Positions 7,213 to 14,777 of a stretch of DNA of 57,121 nucleotides are shown here, one piece after another. The notes below the pieces were generated by a model that searched no databases, was not told the origin of the DNA, and saw only the letters and a list, made by a program, of their open reading frames with translations. Origin of the DNA: CALWZE01 sp964645785. GTDB lineage: Bacteria; Bacillota; Clostridia; Oscillospirales; Ruminococcaceae. Every line of letters begins with the position of its first letter. Position 1 is the first letter of the stretch. The position numbers and the translations under genes are program-made. The stretch lies in contig CAZYAV010000010.1 of NCBI GenBank assembly GCA_964645785.1, positions 1-57,121 of the forward strand, written 5' to 3'.

Positions 7213-8481
7213 TCAGGCTCTGCCGCCGCGCCGCTTTTCGCCGTATGCCTCAACCGCCTGCTGCAAATACCGCTCGAGGCTTTGCAGGATGCGCTCGCGG
7301 TCAAACTGCGCGGCGCAGTAGCGCCTGGCGTTTTTGCCCAGCCGCGCAAGCTCCGCCTTGCCGGTGTGCGCAATCTGCTCGATGGCCGCGCACAGGGACG
7401 GCGCGTCCTCCGCACGCGCGACAAAGCCGCAGTTCGCCTCCCGCACCGCGTCCGCGCCGGCGCCGTTCATAAACGCGAGCACCGGCTTGCCCGCGTCCAT
7501 ATAGGTCTGCACCTTGGCGGGCAGAACGAGGTTGAGCACCTCGTTGTCCCGCAGGCAGGCGAGCATCACGTCGCACAGCGCGGTGTATCCGGCAACTGCG
7601 CCGCCGTCCACCCAGCCGGTAAAGACGAACCGGTCGGCCACCCCCGCCTGCGCACACTGCGCCTTGAGGTTGAGCAGCTCGGACCCGTCCCCGACAATCA
7701 GGAACCGGACGCCCCTGTTCGCCCCTTTGCGCATGGCGGCCGCCTCGACCACCTTGTCCAGCCCCTGCGCCTTGCCGATATTCCCGGCAAAGCCGATCAC
7801 CGTGTCGGTTTCCGAAAGCCCCAGAGACGCGCGGGTCGGCGCCGGCTGTTCCCCGCGCGGCGGGACGGGCTCGGCATAATTGGGAAAATATTCAATGGTA
7901 TTTTCCAGCTTCATCTGCCGCAGCCTGGGCTCCATCCCGCGGGAGCTGACCAGCAGGGTCTGCGCCCCCGCGTACAGCCACCGGCTGACGGCGAAGCTGA
8001 TGCGGCGGAACAGGGTCTGCGGCGCGCTGACCGGCATCCCCAGCAGAAAATACATCGAATCCGGCCAGATATCCAGCACGAACACCACATAGGGGATTTT
8101 TTCGCGGTTTGCGTACACCCGCGTCGGGTAGATAGAGGAGACCGGCGAGTTGTTGAAATTGAACACCACGTCGTAACCCCTGTGCCGCAGGTGCGGCAGG
8201 TGGAACAGCGCGTTGAACGCGAAGGACGCGCAGTTGAGCGCCAGCCGCACCGGCTTGTCCCGGCCGCGGCGGATGACGTCGACCCGCTCGATGCCGACCC
8301 CGTTGTGCCGCTTTTCCCCGTGCCGGAACCAGCCGTAGCCCTCGTAAAACTCCCCTTCGGGGATATTGGGCACGCTGGTCAGCACGTCCACCTCATGCCC
8401 GCGCGAGACGAGCCATTCGCAGATATCGGTGATGCGGAACGGCTCCGGCCAGTAATACTGTGAGACAACCAGGATTTTCAA
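7213..8481 (-). CDS. Family 4 glycosyltransferase, WbuB-like
   Basis: A 422-residue GT-B enzyme of the WbuB type. It starts with KILVVSQYYWPEPFRITDI, has VFNFNNSPVSSIYPT and a membrane-associating segment around VFVLDIWPDSMYFLLGM, the nucleotide loop IGFAGNIGKAQGLDKVVEA, and a C-terminal VLPAKVQTYMDAGKPVLAF. WbuB proteins transfer N-acetyl-L-fucosamine in O-antigen clusters and often follow fnlA-fnlB-fnlC, exactly the order here, so L-FucNAc transfer is a reasoned guess. The start is ambiguous. A TTG at 8481 gives the classical MKILVVSQ opening, a four-base TTGA overlap with fnlC and a GGA eight bases upstream. A GTG at 8493 would add four residues but has no ribosome-binding site. Confidence 0.88.
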   Translation of the reverse strand: MKILVVSQYYWPEPFRITDICEWLVSRGHEVDVLTSVPNIPEGEFYEGYGWFRHGEKRHNGVGIERVDVIRRGRDKPVRLALNCASFAFNALFHLPHLRHRGYDVVFNFNNSPVSSIYPTRVYANREKIPYVVFVLDIWPDSMYFLLGMPVSAPQTLFRRISFAVSRWLYAGAQTLLVSSRGMEPRLRQMKLENTIEYFPNYAEPVPPRGEQPAPTRASLGLSETDTVIGFAGNIGKAQGLDKVVEAAAMRKGANRGVRFLIVGDGSELLNLKAQCAQAGVADRFVFTGWVDGGAVAGYTALCDVMLACLRDNEVLNLVLPAKVQTYMDAGKPVLAFMNGAGADAVREANCGFVARAEDAPSLCAAIEQIAHTGKAELARLGKNARRYCAAQFDRERILQSLERYLQQAVEAYGEKRRGGRA

Positions 8482-9611
8482 TGCTTTTTCCACACAACGT
8501 CGTTGATGATTTTGACATAGCTCTCGATGATTTTGACAACCTTCACCGAGACGTTCACGTCCTCGTAATCCGGCACCGGCGCAACCGGCTCGCCGTTTTC
8601 GTACATGGCGACGCAGAGGTTGACCGCGTCAATCACGCTGCGCTCGTCGATGCCGCCGATGACCACCGTGCCCTTGTCCAGCACCTCCGGCCTCTCGGTG
8701 GAGGTGCGGATGAGCACGCCGGGGAACCCGAGCATCGCGCTCTCCTCGCTCAGGGTGCCGCTGTCCGAAAGCACGCAGTAGGCGTTCTGCTGCAATTTGT
8801 TGTAGTCCATGTACCCAAACGGCTGCATGTTGCGCACGTTTTTGTGGAACACAAAGCCGCGATCCTGGATCCGCTTGAGCGAGCGCGGGTGGGTGGAGTA
8901 GATCACCGGCAGGCCGTAGGTCTCCGCAACCCGGTTGATCGCGTTCATCAGGCTGTAAAAGTGCGGCTCGATGTCGACGTTTTCCTCCCGGTGCGCCGAG
9001 ACAAGGAAGTATTTTCCCTTTTGCAGCCCCAGCCTTTCCAACACATCGCTGCGCTCAATCCGTTCGCGGTTGCGCGCAATCACCTCGCGAATCGGCGAGC
9101 CGGTCACATAGATATGCTCCTTGCGGATCCCCTCGCTGAGCAGATAGCGGCGGCTGTGCTCGGTGTAGGGCAGGTTGATGTCGCTGATATGGTCGACAAT
9201 GCGCCGGTTGGTCTCCTCCGGCACATTCTGGTCGAAGCAGCGGTTGCCCGCCTCCATGTGGAAGATGGGAATTTTCAGCCGCTTTGCGCCGATGGCCGCC
9301 AGCGCGGAGTTGGTGTCCCCCAGGATAAGCAGCGCGTCCGGCCGCTCCTTTTCCAGCACGGCGTAGCTTTTGGCGATGATATTGCCCATCGTCTCGCCCA
9401 GATCGGTGCCCACCGCGTCCAGGTAATAATCCGGCTCGCGCAGCTGCAAATCCTCAAAAAACACCCGGTTCAGGGTATAGTCGTAATTCTGCCCCGTATG
9501 AACCACGATATGGTTGAAGTACCGGTCACAGCATTTCATCACCTCGGAAAGCCGGATAATCTCCGGCCGGGTGCCGATAATGGTCATCACTTTCAAACTG
9601 GATTTTGGCAT
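8478..9611 (-). CDS. fnlC: UDP-2-acetamido-2,6-dideoxy-L-talose 2-epimerase (UDP-L-FucNAc synthesis)
   Basis: A 377-residue enzyme of the UDP-GlcNAc 2-epimerase (WecB/CapG/FnlC) family. Signatures include KVMTIIGTRPEIIRLSEVM, LILGDTNSALAAI, HMEAGNRCFDQNVPEETNRR, YVTGSPIREVI, VSAHREENVD, VLSDSGTLSEESAMLGFPGV and RTSTERPE. The specific role rests on context: it follows fnlA and fnlB, and the three together make UDP-N-acetyl-L-fucosamine, this enzyme doing the last C2 epimerisation. Of two ATGs (9623 and 9611), the second is chosen because GGAGG lies five bases upstream of it. If it acted alone, plain UDP-GlcNAc 2-epimerase would be the alternative. Confidence 0.92.
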   Translation of the reverse strand: MPKSSLKVMTIIGTRPEIIRLSEVMKCCDRYFNHIVVHTGQNYDYTLNRVFFEDLQLREPDYYLDAVGTDLGETMGNIIAKSYAVLEKERPDALLILGDTNSALAAIGAKRLKIPIFHMEAGNRCFDQNVPEETNRRIVDHISDINLPYTEHSRRYLLSEGIRKEHIYVTGSPIREVIARNRERIERSDVLERLGLQKGKYFLVSAHREENVDIEPHFYSLMNAINRVAETYGLPVIYSTHPRSLKRIQDRGFVFHKNVRNMQPFGYMDYNKLQQNAYCVLSDSGTLSEESAMLGFPGVLIRTSTERPEVLDKGTVVIGGIDERSVIDAVNLCVAMYENGEPVAPVPDYEDVNVSVKVVKIIESYVKIINDVVWKKH

Positions 9612-9687
9612 CAGAACCTCCATACAGACAAATCGCCGGACGCGCGGACAAAAGCGCCAGAGCTGCCGGGCTGTGCGCCCGGGCGCT

Positions 9688-10812
9688 CTATTCCTCCGCC
9701 TTGCAGAAATAGGTGTCCGGCCGGTCGGGGTCGAACATCTCGTTCGCCCAGATCAGGGTGACGAGGGTGTCCTCCCCCACATTTGTAATACTGTGCGTAT
9801 ATCCAACAGGGATATCAACAACTTCCGGCTTTTCGCCGCTGACCTTGTACTCGATCACCCGGCTGTCCCCCACCTGCCGGAAGCAGATGCGCGCCTTGCC
9901 GGAAAGCACGAGGAATTTTTCCACCTTGGTGTGGTGCCAGTGGTTGCCCCGCGTGACGCCGGGCGCGGTGGTCGATACGCTCCACTGCCCCGCGCCCTGC
10001 GTTTTGAATATCTCCACAAAGCTGCCGCGCTCGTCGGTATTCTGCCGCAGCGGATAGGCAAAATCCGCCTCGTCCAGATAGCTGAGATAGGTGGAATACA
10101 GCGCCTTGTCCAGCCCGTTTTGCAGGCTTGGGAAAACCAGAGTCTCGCGGCTGCGCCGGAATTCATACAGCTTGTCCGGGATGTATTGCAGCGGGCAGGA
10201 ATAGGTCACCGGGCAGCCGCAGTAGCCGTCCTGCCCGGGGGTCACCCGGCCGTCGATTGCGCCGCGCAGCAGCGCGATGAGGTCGTCGATGTAAATCAGG
10301 GTCATGACCCGCGCGGGGTCGTTGACCTGGACGGGCAGCCCGTGCGCGATGTTGTGGCAGAAGGTCGCAACCGCGCTGTTGTAGTTTGGCCGGCACCACT
10401 TGCCGAACACGTTGGGCAGCTTCCAGACATAAACCGGCGCACCGGTCTGCCTGCCGTACGCAAACACGGCAGCCTCCGCCGCGGCCTTGCTGCGGCCATA
10501 GGGGTTGTCCAGCTCGGACTGGATCGAGGAGGTGATTGCAACAGGCGCGGTGTTGCCGAATTCCCGCAGCTTATCCAGCAGATAAATCGTGAAGTTTGTG
10601 TTGCCCTCGGCAAATTCCGCCTCGTTCTGCGGCCGGTTGACTCCCGCAAGGTGCACGACGAAATCGCACCGCCGCAGCCCGTCAAACAGCGCGTCGCGGG
10701 GCGTGTCGATATCCGCAGGCAGCAGTTCGTATTCCTGCGGATATCTGGCAAGCTCGGCGGTCAGGTTGCGCCCCACAAACCCCTTTGCGCCGGTAATCAG
10801 CACTTTTTTCAT
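9688..10812 (-). CDS. fnlB: Bifunctional epimerase/reductase CapF type (UDP-L-FucNAc synthesis)
   Basis: A 374-residue two-domain protein matching CapF/FnlB. Residues 1-245 are an extended SDR domain, with the nucleotide loop KVLITGAKGFVGRNLTAEL, HLAGVNRP, a Ser-Ser pair in AITSSIQSELDNPYGRSKAAAE (active-site YxxxK) and KLPNVFGKWCRPNYNS. Residues 250-374 are a cupin, with RGSFVEIFKTQGAGQWSVST and the metal-ligand region RGNHWHHTKVEKFLVLSGKA. In the CapE-CapF-CapG pathway the cupin does the C3 epimerisation and the SDR part does the NADPH-dependent C4 reduction. The ATG directly follows the fnlA stop (TAAATG), so the two genes are translationally coupled. Confidence 0.94.
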   Translation of the reverse strand: MKKVLITGAKGFVGRNLTAELARYPQEYELLPADIDTPRDALFDGLRRCDFVVHLAGVNRPQNEAEFAEGNTNFTIYLLDKLREFGNTAPVAITSSIQSELDNPYGRSKAAAEAAVFAYGRQTGAPVYVWKLPNVFGKWCRPNYNSAVATFCHNIAHGLPVQVNDPARVMTLIYIDDLIALLRGAIDGRVTPGQDGYCGCPVTYSCPLQYIPDKLYEFRRSRETLVFPSLQNGLDKALYSTYLSYLDEADFAYPLRQNTDERGSFVEIFKTQGAGQWSVSTTAPGVTRGNHWHHTKVEKFLVLSGKARICFRQVGDSRVIEYKVSGEKPEVVDIPVGYTHSITNVGEDTLVTLIWANEMFDPDRPDTYFCKAEE

Positions 10813-11889
10813 TTAAACCAGTCCCCTGTCCTGCGCGTCGCCGCCCTCCAGCTGCGCCTGAATATAGGGCAGGGTCAGCAGCAGCTTTTTGATCCCCGCG
10901 ACGTCCAGCAGCGACTGATTGGAGGTGTAGTCGCGCAGCTCGGTGACGTCCGCGTTGCCCGCCGAGGTGTATTTGTCGTAGTTGAGATCGCGGGTGTCGT
11001 TGAAAATGCGGTAAAAATTGTCGATCCGCTCGGCGTGGACAAGCTCCTCGCGGTTGATGAGGGTCTCGTGCTTTTTTTCTCCGTGCCGGGTGCCGATGAT
11101 GCGCACGCTGCACCGGCGCTCGGGGTCAAACAGTTCGATAATCGCCTCGCCCAGATCCTTGATTGTGCTGGCGGGCGCGGTGGGGATAAAGGTCTCTCCC
11201 TGGCGGCCGTTGAGGAACGCGTACAGCACAAGGTCGACCGCCTCGTCCAGCGACATGAGAAAGCGGGTCATCTCGGGGTCGGTCACCGTGATGTCCCTGC
11301 CCGCCTTGATCTGTTCCACAAACAGCGGGATGACCGACCCGCGCGAGGCCATGACGTTGCCGTACCGGGTGATATTGTACACCGTGCCTCCCTCCGGCAC
11401 GGTGCGGGCATAGGCGCGCACGATCTTTTCGGCCACTGCCTTGGTCATCCCCATCGTGTTGATGGGATAAACGGCCTTGTCGGTGGACAGCAGCACAAAC
11501 CGCTTGACCCCGTTGTGGTGCGCGGCGCGGATGGCGTTGTCCGTGCCCTGCACGTTGGTGCGCACCGCCTCCATCGGGTAAAATTCGCAGCTGGGCACCT
11601 GCTTGAGCGCGGCGGCGTGAAAGACGAAATCCACCCCGCTCATCGCCTGGTTGATGCTCTCGTAATCCCGCACGTCCCCGATGTAAAACTTGACCTTGTC
11701 GTTTTGCAGCCGGTGCCGCATCTCGTCCTGCTTCTTCTCGTCACGGGAAAAAATGCGGATCTCCCGCAGGCCGCTGTCCAAAAAGCGGTTGAGCACCGCG
11801 TTGCCGAACGAGCCGGTCCCGCCCGTAATCAGCAGCGTTTTGCCGTCAAACTCCGGCCCGACCTTTTTGTCGATTCCCTGTACCAGCAT
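10813..11889 (-). CDS. fnlA: UDP-GlcNAc 4,6-dehydratase/5-epimerase (UDP-L-FucNAc synthesis)
   Basis: A 358-residue soluble extended SDR of the CapE/FnlA/WbjB type, catalysing the first step of UDP-L-FucNAc formation. It has the NAD(P) loop TLLITGGTGSFGNAVLNRF, FHAAALKQVPSCEFYP and VLLSTDKAVYPINTMGMTK. In that last motif the usual catalytic YxxxK is replaced by MxxxK, as in this inverting-dehydratase subfamily. NITRYGNVMASRGSVIPLF and a C-terminal DYTSNQSLLDV also match FnlA-type proteins. GAGGT seven bases upstream of the ATG supports the start. It is the first of the three consecutive L-FucNAc genes; 387 bases separate it from rfbC, so an internal promoter is possible although I see no good one. 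Confidence 0.94.
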   Translation of the reverse strand: MLVQGIDKKVGPEFDGKTLLITGGTGSFGNAVLNRFLDSGLREIRIFSRDEKKQDEMRHRLQNDKVKFYIGDVRDYESINQAMSGVDFVFHAAALKQVPSCEFYPMEAVRTNVQGTDNAIRAAHHNGVKRFVLLSTDKAVYPINTMGMTKAVAEKIVRAYARTVPEGGTVYNITRYGNVMASRGSVIPLFVEQIKAGRDITVTDPEMTRFLMSLDEAVDLVLYAFLNGRQGETFIPTAPASTIKDLGEAIIELFDPERRCSVRIIGTRHGEKKHETLINREELVHAERIDNFYRIFNDTRDLNYDKYTSAGNADVTELRDYTSNQSLLDVAGIKKLLLTLPYIQAQLEGGDAQDRGLV

Positions 11890-12276
11890 CGCAATACCTC
11901 TGTTATCCTGTTAAATTCTGTCCTTTGTTCCGTTATTTTTGCACGCAGCTGCGCGGCAGGCGGGCGTCGCACTATCCGGCCGCGCCGGGTTCCCCGTCTT
12001 TCCCGACCCACACACGAGCAGGCCGTCTCCCACAGGCCATCCGCGACCGCCGCCCTAGGCGGGGCGGTACCGCCCCACAACACCGGCGCGGCAAACAGCG
12101 CTGAAAGCGCCGGGCCGGCAACCGTTCCATCCGATAACCCGCCGCGCCAGGGCAAAGCGCCTGTTCTGTCCTCTCTTGAGCTGCTCTGTTTTCCGGCCGT
12201 CCGCTGCGCCGCAAGCAGTGTCCGCCGGTTGAAAAGCCGCGCGCCGCCTGCTATTGCCCGCACGCAGCGCTCCGCT
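11890..12276. other. Intergenic region inside glycan operon 1
   Basis: A 387-base gap between rfbC and fnlA, the only long gap in the operon. It contains the perfect palindrome listed separately and several G+C-rich stems, but no gene and no strong -10/-35 pair on the minus strand. Confidence 0.5.
12061..12076. repeat. Perfect 16-bp palindrome
   Basis: GGGGCGGTACCGCCCC is self-complementary without a spacer. It lies between rfbC and fnlA. A protein-binding site or RNA stem are both possible; function is unknown. Confidence 0.6.
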
Positions 12277-12837
12277 TTACAGCCCCAGCTTTTCGCATAC
12301 CTCGCGGAAGGAGGGCTGCGCCTGATCCTTTTGGGAAAGCAGCAGCGGCGCGCCCGGATCCGGCCACGCAACGCCGATGTCGGGGTCGTCGAACCGAATA
12401 CCCAGCTCGTCGGCCGGGTCGTACAGCCGGGTGCATTTGTACACGAACTCCGCCGTGTCGGACAGCACCACAAAACCGTGCGCAAATCCCTCGGGGATAA
12501 ACAGCTGCTTTTTGTTTTCGGCCGAGAGAATCTCCCCGTACCATCTGCCGAACGTCCCGCTGCCGCGGCGCATATCCACCCCCACGTCGAACACCTCGCC
12601 GCTGATGACCCGCACCAGCTTGCCCTGCGGGTGGTTGACCTGCATGTGCAGCCCGCGCAGCACCCCGCGGCTCGAGCGGGACTGGTTGTCCTGCACAAAG
12701 CGCAGCAGATGGCCGTTGTCGGCGAATTCCTGCTCGTTGTAGGTCTCCATAAAATACCCGCGCGCGTCCCCGAACACCGTCGGTTCCACCACAAACATGC
12801 CCGGAATACCGGTCTCGGTAAACTTGAATTTTGCCAT
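12277..12837 (-). CDS. rfbC: dTDP-4-dehydrorhamnose 3,5-epimerase
   Basis: A 186-residue cupin-fold epimerase, the usual length for RfbC/RmlC. Motifs include GIPGMFVVEPTVFGDARGYF, FVQDNQSRSSRGVLRGLHMQ (catalytic His region), VDMRRGSGTFGRWYGEILS, LFIPEGFAHGFVVLSDTAEF and YKCTRLYDPADELGIRFDDP. It epimerises C3 and C5 of dTDP-4-keto-6-deoxyglucose on the way to dTDP-L-rhamnose. The partners rfbA, rfbB and rfbD are absent from this window and must lie elsewhere if rhamnose is made. Its ATG overlaps the stop of the priming sugar transferase (TAATG), so it is a coupled member of the glycan operon. Confidence 0.95.
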   Translation of the reverse strand: MAKFKFTETGIPGMFVVEPTVFGDARGYFMETYNEQEFADNGHLLRFVQDNQSRSSRGVLRGLHMQVNHPQGKLVRVISGEVFDVGVDMRRGSGTFGRWYGEILSAENKKQLFIPEGFAHGFVVLSDTAEFVYKCTRLYDPADELGIRFDDPDIGVAWPDPGAPLLLSQKDQAQPSFREVCEKLGL

Positions 12838-13523
12838 TACTCCCTGTCCTCACTGACCGCCTTGACAGTCGACAGCATCAGTTTGATGTCGCTGAAAAAG
12901 CCAAAATTGCGAATATATTCCAGATTGTACCGCATCTTCTGCGGCAGAATCTCGTTGACATACACCTCGTCCGCGTCCGCCGCGTTTTCAAGCAGCGCGG
13001 CCTCGTCCCGGAACCTGATGCTGGCAAGGGAGGTGACCCCCGCCGGCATCAGCAGGGTCGCCAGCATCTCGTCGGTGTACCGCTCGACATACTTGCCCAC
13101 CTCAGGCCGGGTGCCGACGAAGGACATATCCCCCAAAAACACGTTGATGAGCTGGGGCGTCTCGTCCAGCCGCGTCCGGCGCAGCCACGCGCCCGTCCGG
13201 GTGATGCGGTCGTCGTTTTCAACCGTCACAAGCGGGCCGCGGCTCTCCGCCCGGTCGACCATCGAGCGAAATTTGAAGATGCGGAACGGCCGCATCCCGG
13301 TGGTATACCGCGTCTGGCGGAAAAAGACGGGGCCGGGACTGTCCAGCTTGATGCACACCGCGATGCAGGCAAAGACCGGGCTGAGCAGCAGCAGCATAAC
13401 CCCGCTCACCACAAGGTCAAACGCCCGCTTGAACGCGAGCGCCCCCTTTTTGTGCGCAAGCAGGTCGTAATACTCCCGCACCTGCCCGTTCTGCATCCGT
13501 TCAGGAAGCTGTTCAAACCGCAT
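12837..13523 (-). CDS. Priming sugar-1-phosphate transferase (PglC/WcaJ-type)
   Basis: A 228-residue monotopic phosphoglycosyltransferase. A hydrophobic re-entrant helix (FDLVVSGVMLLLLSPVFACI) is followed by the family signature KLDSPGPVFFRQTRYTTGMR, then FRIFKFRSM and the catalytic region RTRLDETPQLINVFLGDMSF, with VGTRPE after it. It transfers a sugar-1-phosphate from a UDP-sugar to undecaprenyl phosphate to start glycan assembly at the inner membrane. Next to a PglF-like dehydratase and a PglE-like aminotransferase, the substrate could be a UDP-4-amino-4,6-dideoxy sugar, but this is inference. The ATG at 13523 sits 4 bases after the aminotransferase stop; the open frame upstream of it overlaps that gene and is ignored. 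Confidence 0.92.
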   Translation of the reverse strand: MRFEQLPERMQNGQVREYYDLLAHKKGALAFKRAFDLVVSGVMLLLLSPVFACIAVCIKLDSPGPVFFRQTRYTTGMRPFRIFKFRSMVDRAESRGPLVTVENDDRITRTGAWLRRTRLDETPQLINVFLGDMSFVGTRPEVGKYVERYTDEMLATLLMPAGVTSLASIRFRDEAALLENAADADEVYVNEILPQKMRYNLEYIRNFGFFSDIKLMLSTVKAVSEDRE

Positions 13524-13527
13524 ACGC

Positions 13528-14736
13528 CTATCCCCTGACCTGCGCAATCGCATCCAGCAGCGCCTGCGCCGTAAAATCGATCTGCTCGTCGCGCAGGCAG
13601 GTGTGCAGCGGCAGGGTAATCTCCCGGCTGAACAGCGCATAGGCGTTGGGATAGTCCACAATCGCAAAGCCGAGGTTTTTATACGCCGTCATCATGGGCA
13701 GCGGCTTGTAGTGGACGTTTGCGCTGACCTCCCGTTCGGCCATGCGCGCGATAATCTCATTTCGCTGTTCAAGGGTCGCGCCCTCAATTTCGGTTATATA
13801 GAGATGGTGGGAGCCCGCAAAGTCCGCGCCCGTGTGTCGCAGCGGGCGCACCGGCGAATCCGCCAGCCGCTCGCCGTACCGCGCGACCATCTCCCGCCGC
13901 CGCGCCAGCATCCCGTCGTACCGCTCCAGCTGCGCAAGCCCGATGCCCGCCATGATGTCGGTCATGTTGCACTTGTACGCGGGGTAGACAATGTCGTATT
14001 CCCACGCGCCGAGCCGCGTTTTGGCAAGCGCGTCTTTGTTCTGCCCGTGCAGCGACCAGAGCATGAGCTTTTCATAGAGGTTGTCGGCCGAGATCTGCCC
14101 GATGTCGTCAAACGCCACCGCGCCGCCCTCCGCCGTCGTGAGGTTTTTGACCGCGTGGAAGGAAAAGCAGCAGAAATCCCCCTGCTTTGCGACGCTTTCG
14201 CCCCGATAGAGCGCGCCGAAGGAGTGGGCGGCGTCCTGCACGATGGCCACCCGGCCGAGCGCCTGCTGTAACGGGTTGTCCGACGGGCAGAACACCGGCT
14301 TGCGGCGCTCGATTGCAGCGCGCAGGCCGGCGTAGTCGACCGGCACCCCGCCCACGTCGATCGGGATCACCGCCTTGGTGCGCGGGGTAATCGCGCGCGC
14401 GACCGCCTCGGGGTCGATGTGCGGGTCGCCCGGCAGGCAGTCGACCATGACGATGGTTGCGCCGACGTGGTGAATCACGCTGGCGGACGCCGTATAGGTG
14501 TAGGCGCAGGTGATGACCTCGTCGCCCGGGCCAATCCCCAGCATCCGCAGCGACAGCTCCATCGCCGCCGTTGCCGAGGCGAGGCAGGCGGCGCGCCGCA
14601 CCCCGCAGTACGCCGCAATCCGGCGCTCAAATTCCTTGGTTTTGGGGCCAGTCGTAATCCAGCCGGATAGAATCGCCTCGCTCGCGTACTTTGCCTCAAG
14701 CTCGGACATGTCCGGCGGTGAAAACGGCACCTTCAT
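13528..14736 (-). CDS. DegT/DnrJ/EryC1 aminotransferase (UDP-4-keto sugar aminotransferase-like)
   Basis: A 402-residue PLP-dependent sugar aminotransferase. Key motifs are LSGWITTGPKTKEFERRIA, GDEVITCAYTYTASASVIHH, VQDAAHSFGALYRG (the Asp that pairs with the PLP pyridine) and FCCFSFHAVKNLTTAEGG, whose lysine forms the Schiff base. VSANVHYKPLPMM near the C-terminus is also typical. Such enzymes place an amino group at C4 (or C3) of 4-keto-6-deoxy nucleotide sugars. Lying 41 bases downstream of the PglF-like dehydratase, it most likely makes UDP-4-amino-4,6-dideoxy-GlcNAc, as PglE does. An N-acetyltransferase (PglD) is missing nearby, so bacillosamine itself is not implied. Confidence 0.9.
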   Translation of the reverse strand: MKVPFSPPDMSELEAKYASEAILSGWITTGPKTKEFERRIAAYCGVRRAACLASATAAMELSLRMLGIGPGDEVITCAYTYTASASVIHHVGATIVMVDCLPGDPHIDPEAVARAITPRTKAVIPIDVGGVPVDYAGLRAAIERRKPVFCPSDNPLQQALGRVAIVQDAAHSFGALYRGESVAKQGDFCCFSFHAVKNLTTAEGGAVAFDDIGQISADNLYEKLMLWSLHGQNKDALAKTRLGAWEYDIVYPAYKCNMTDIMAGIGLAQLERYDGMLARRREMVARYGERLADSPVRPLRHTGADFAGSHHLYITEIEGATLEQRNEIIARMAEREVSANVHYKPLPMMTAYKNLGFAIVDYPNAYALFSREITLPLHTCLRDEQIDFTAQALLDAIAQVRG

Positions 14737-14777
14737 CCTGATTCAGCTCCCTCCTGCCGGCGCGCGGCGCGCCCGGC

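Noticed and set aside
9514..13470. A plus-strand open frame of more than 1,300 codons opposite the fnl genes
   Set aside because: It is antisense to five well-supported minus-strand genes, is Arg/Gly/Val/His-rich as expected from high-G+C mirror frames, and has no recognisable domain or ribosome-binding site.
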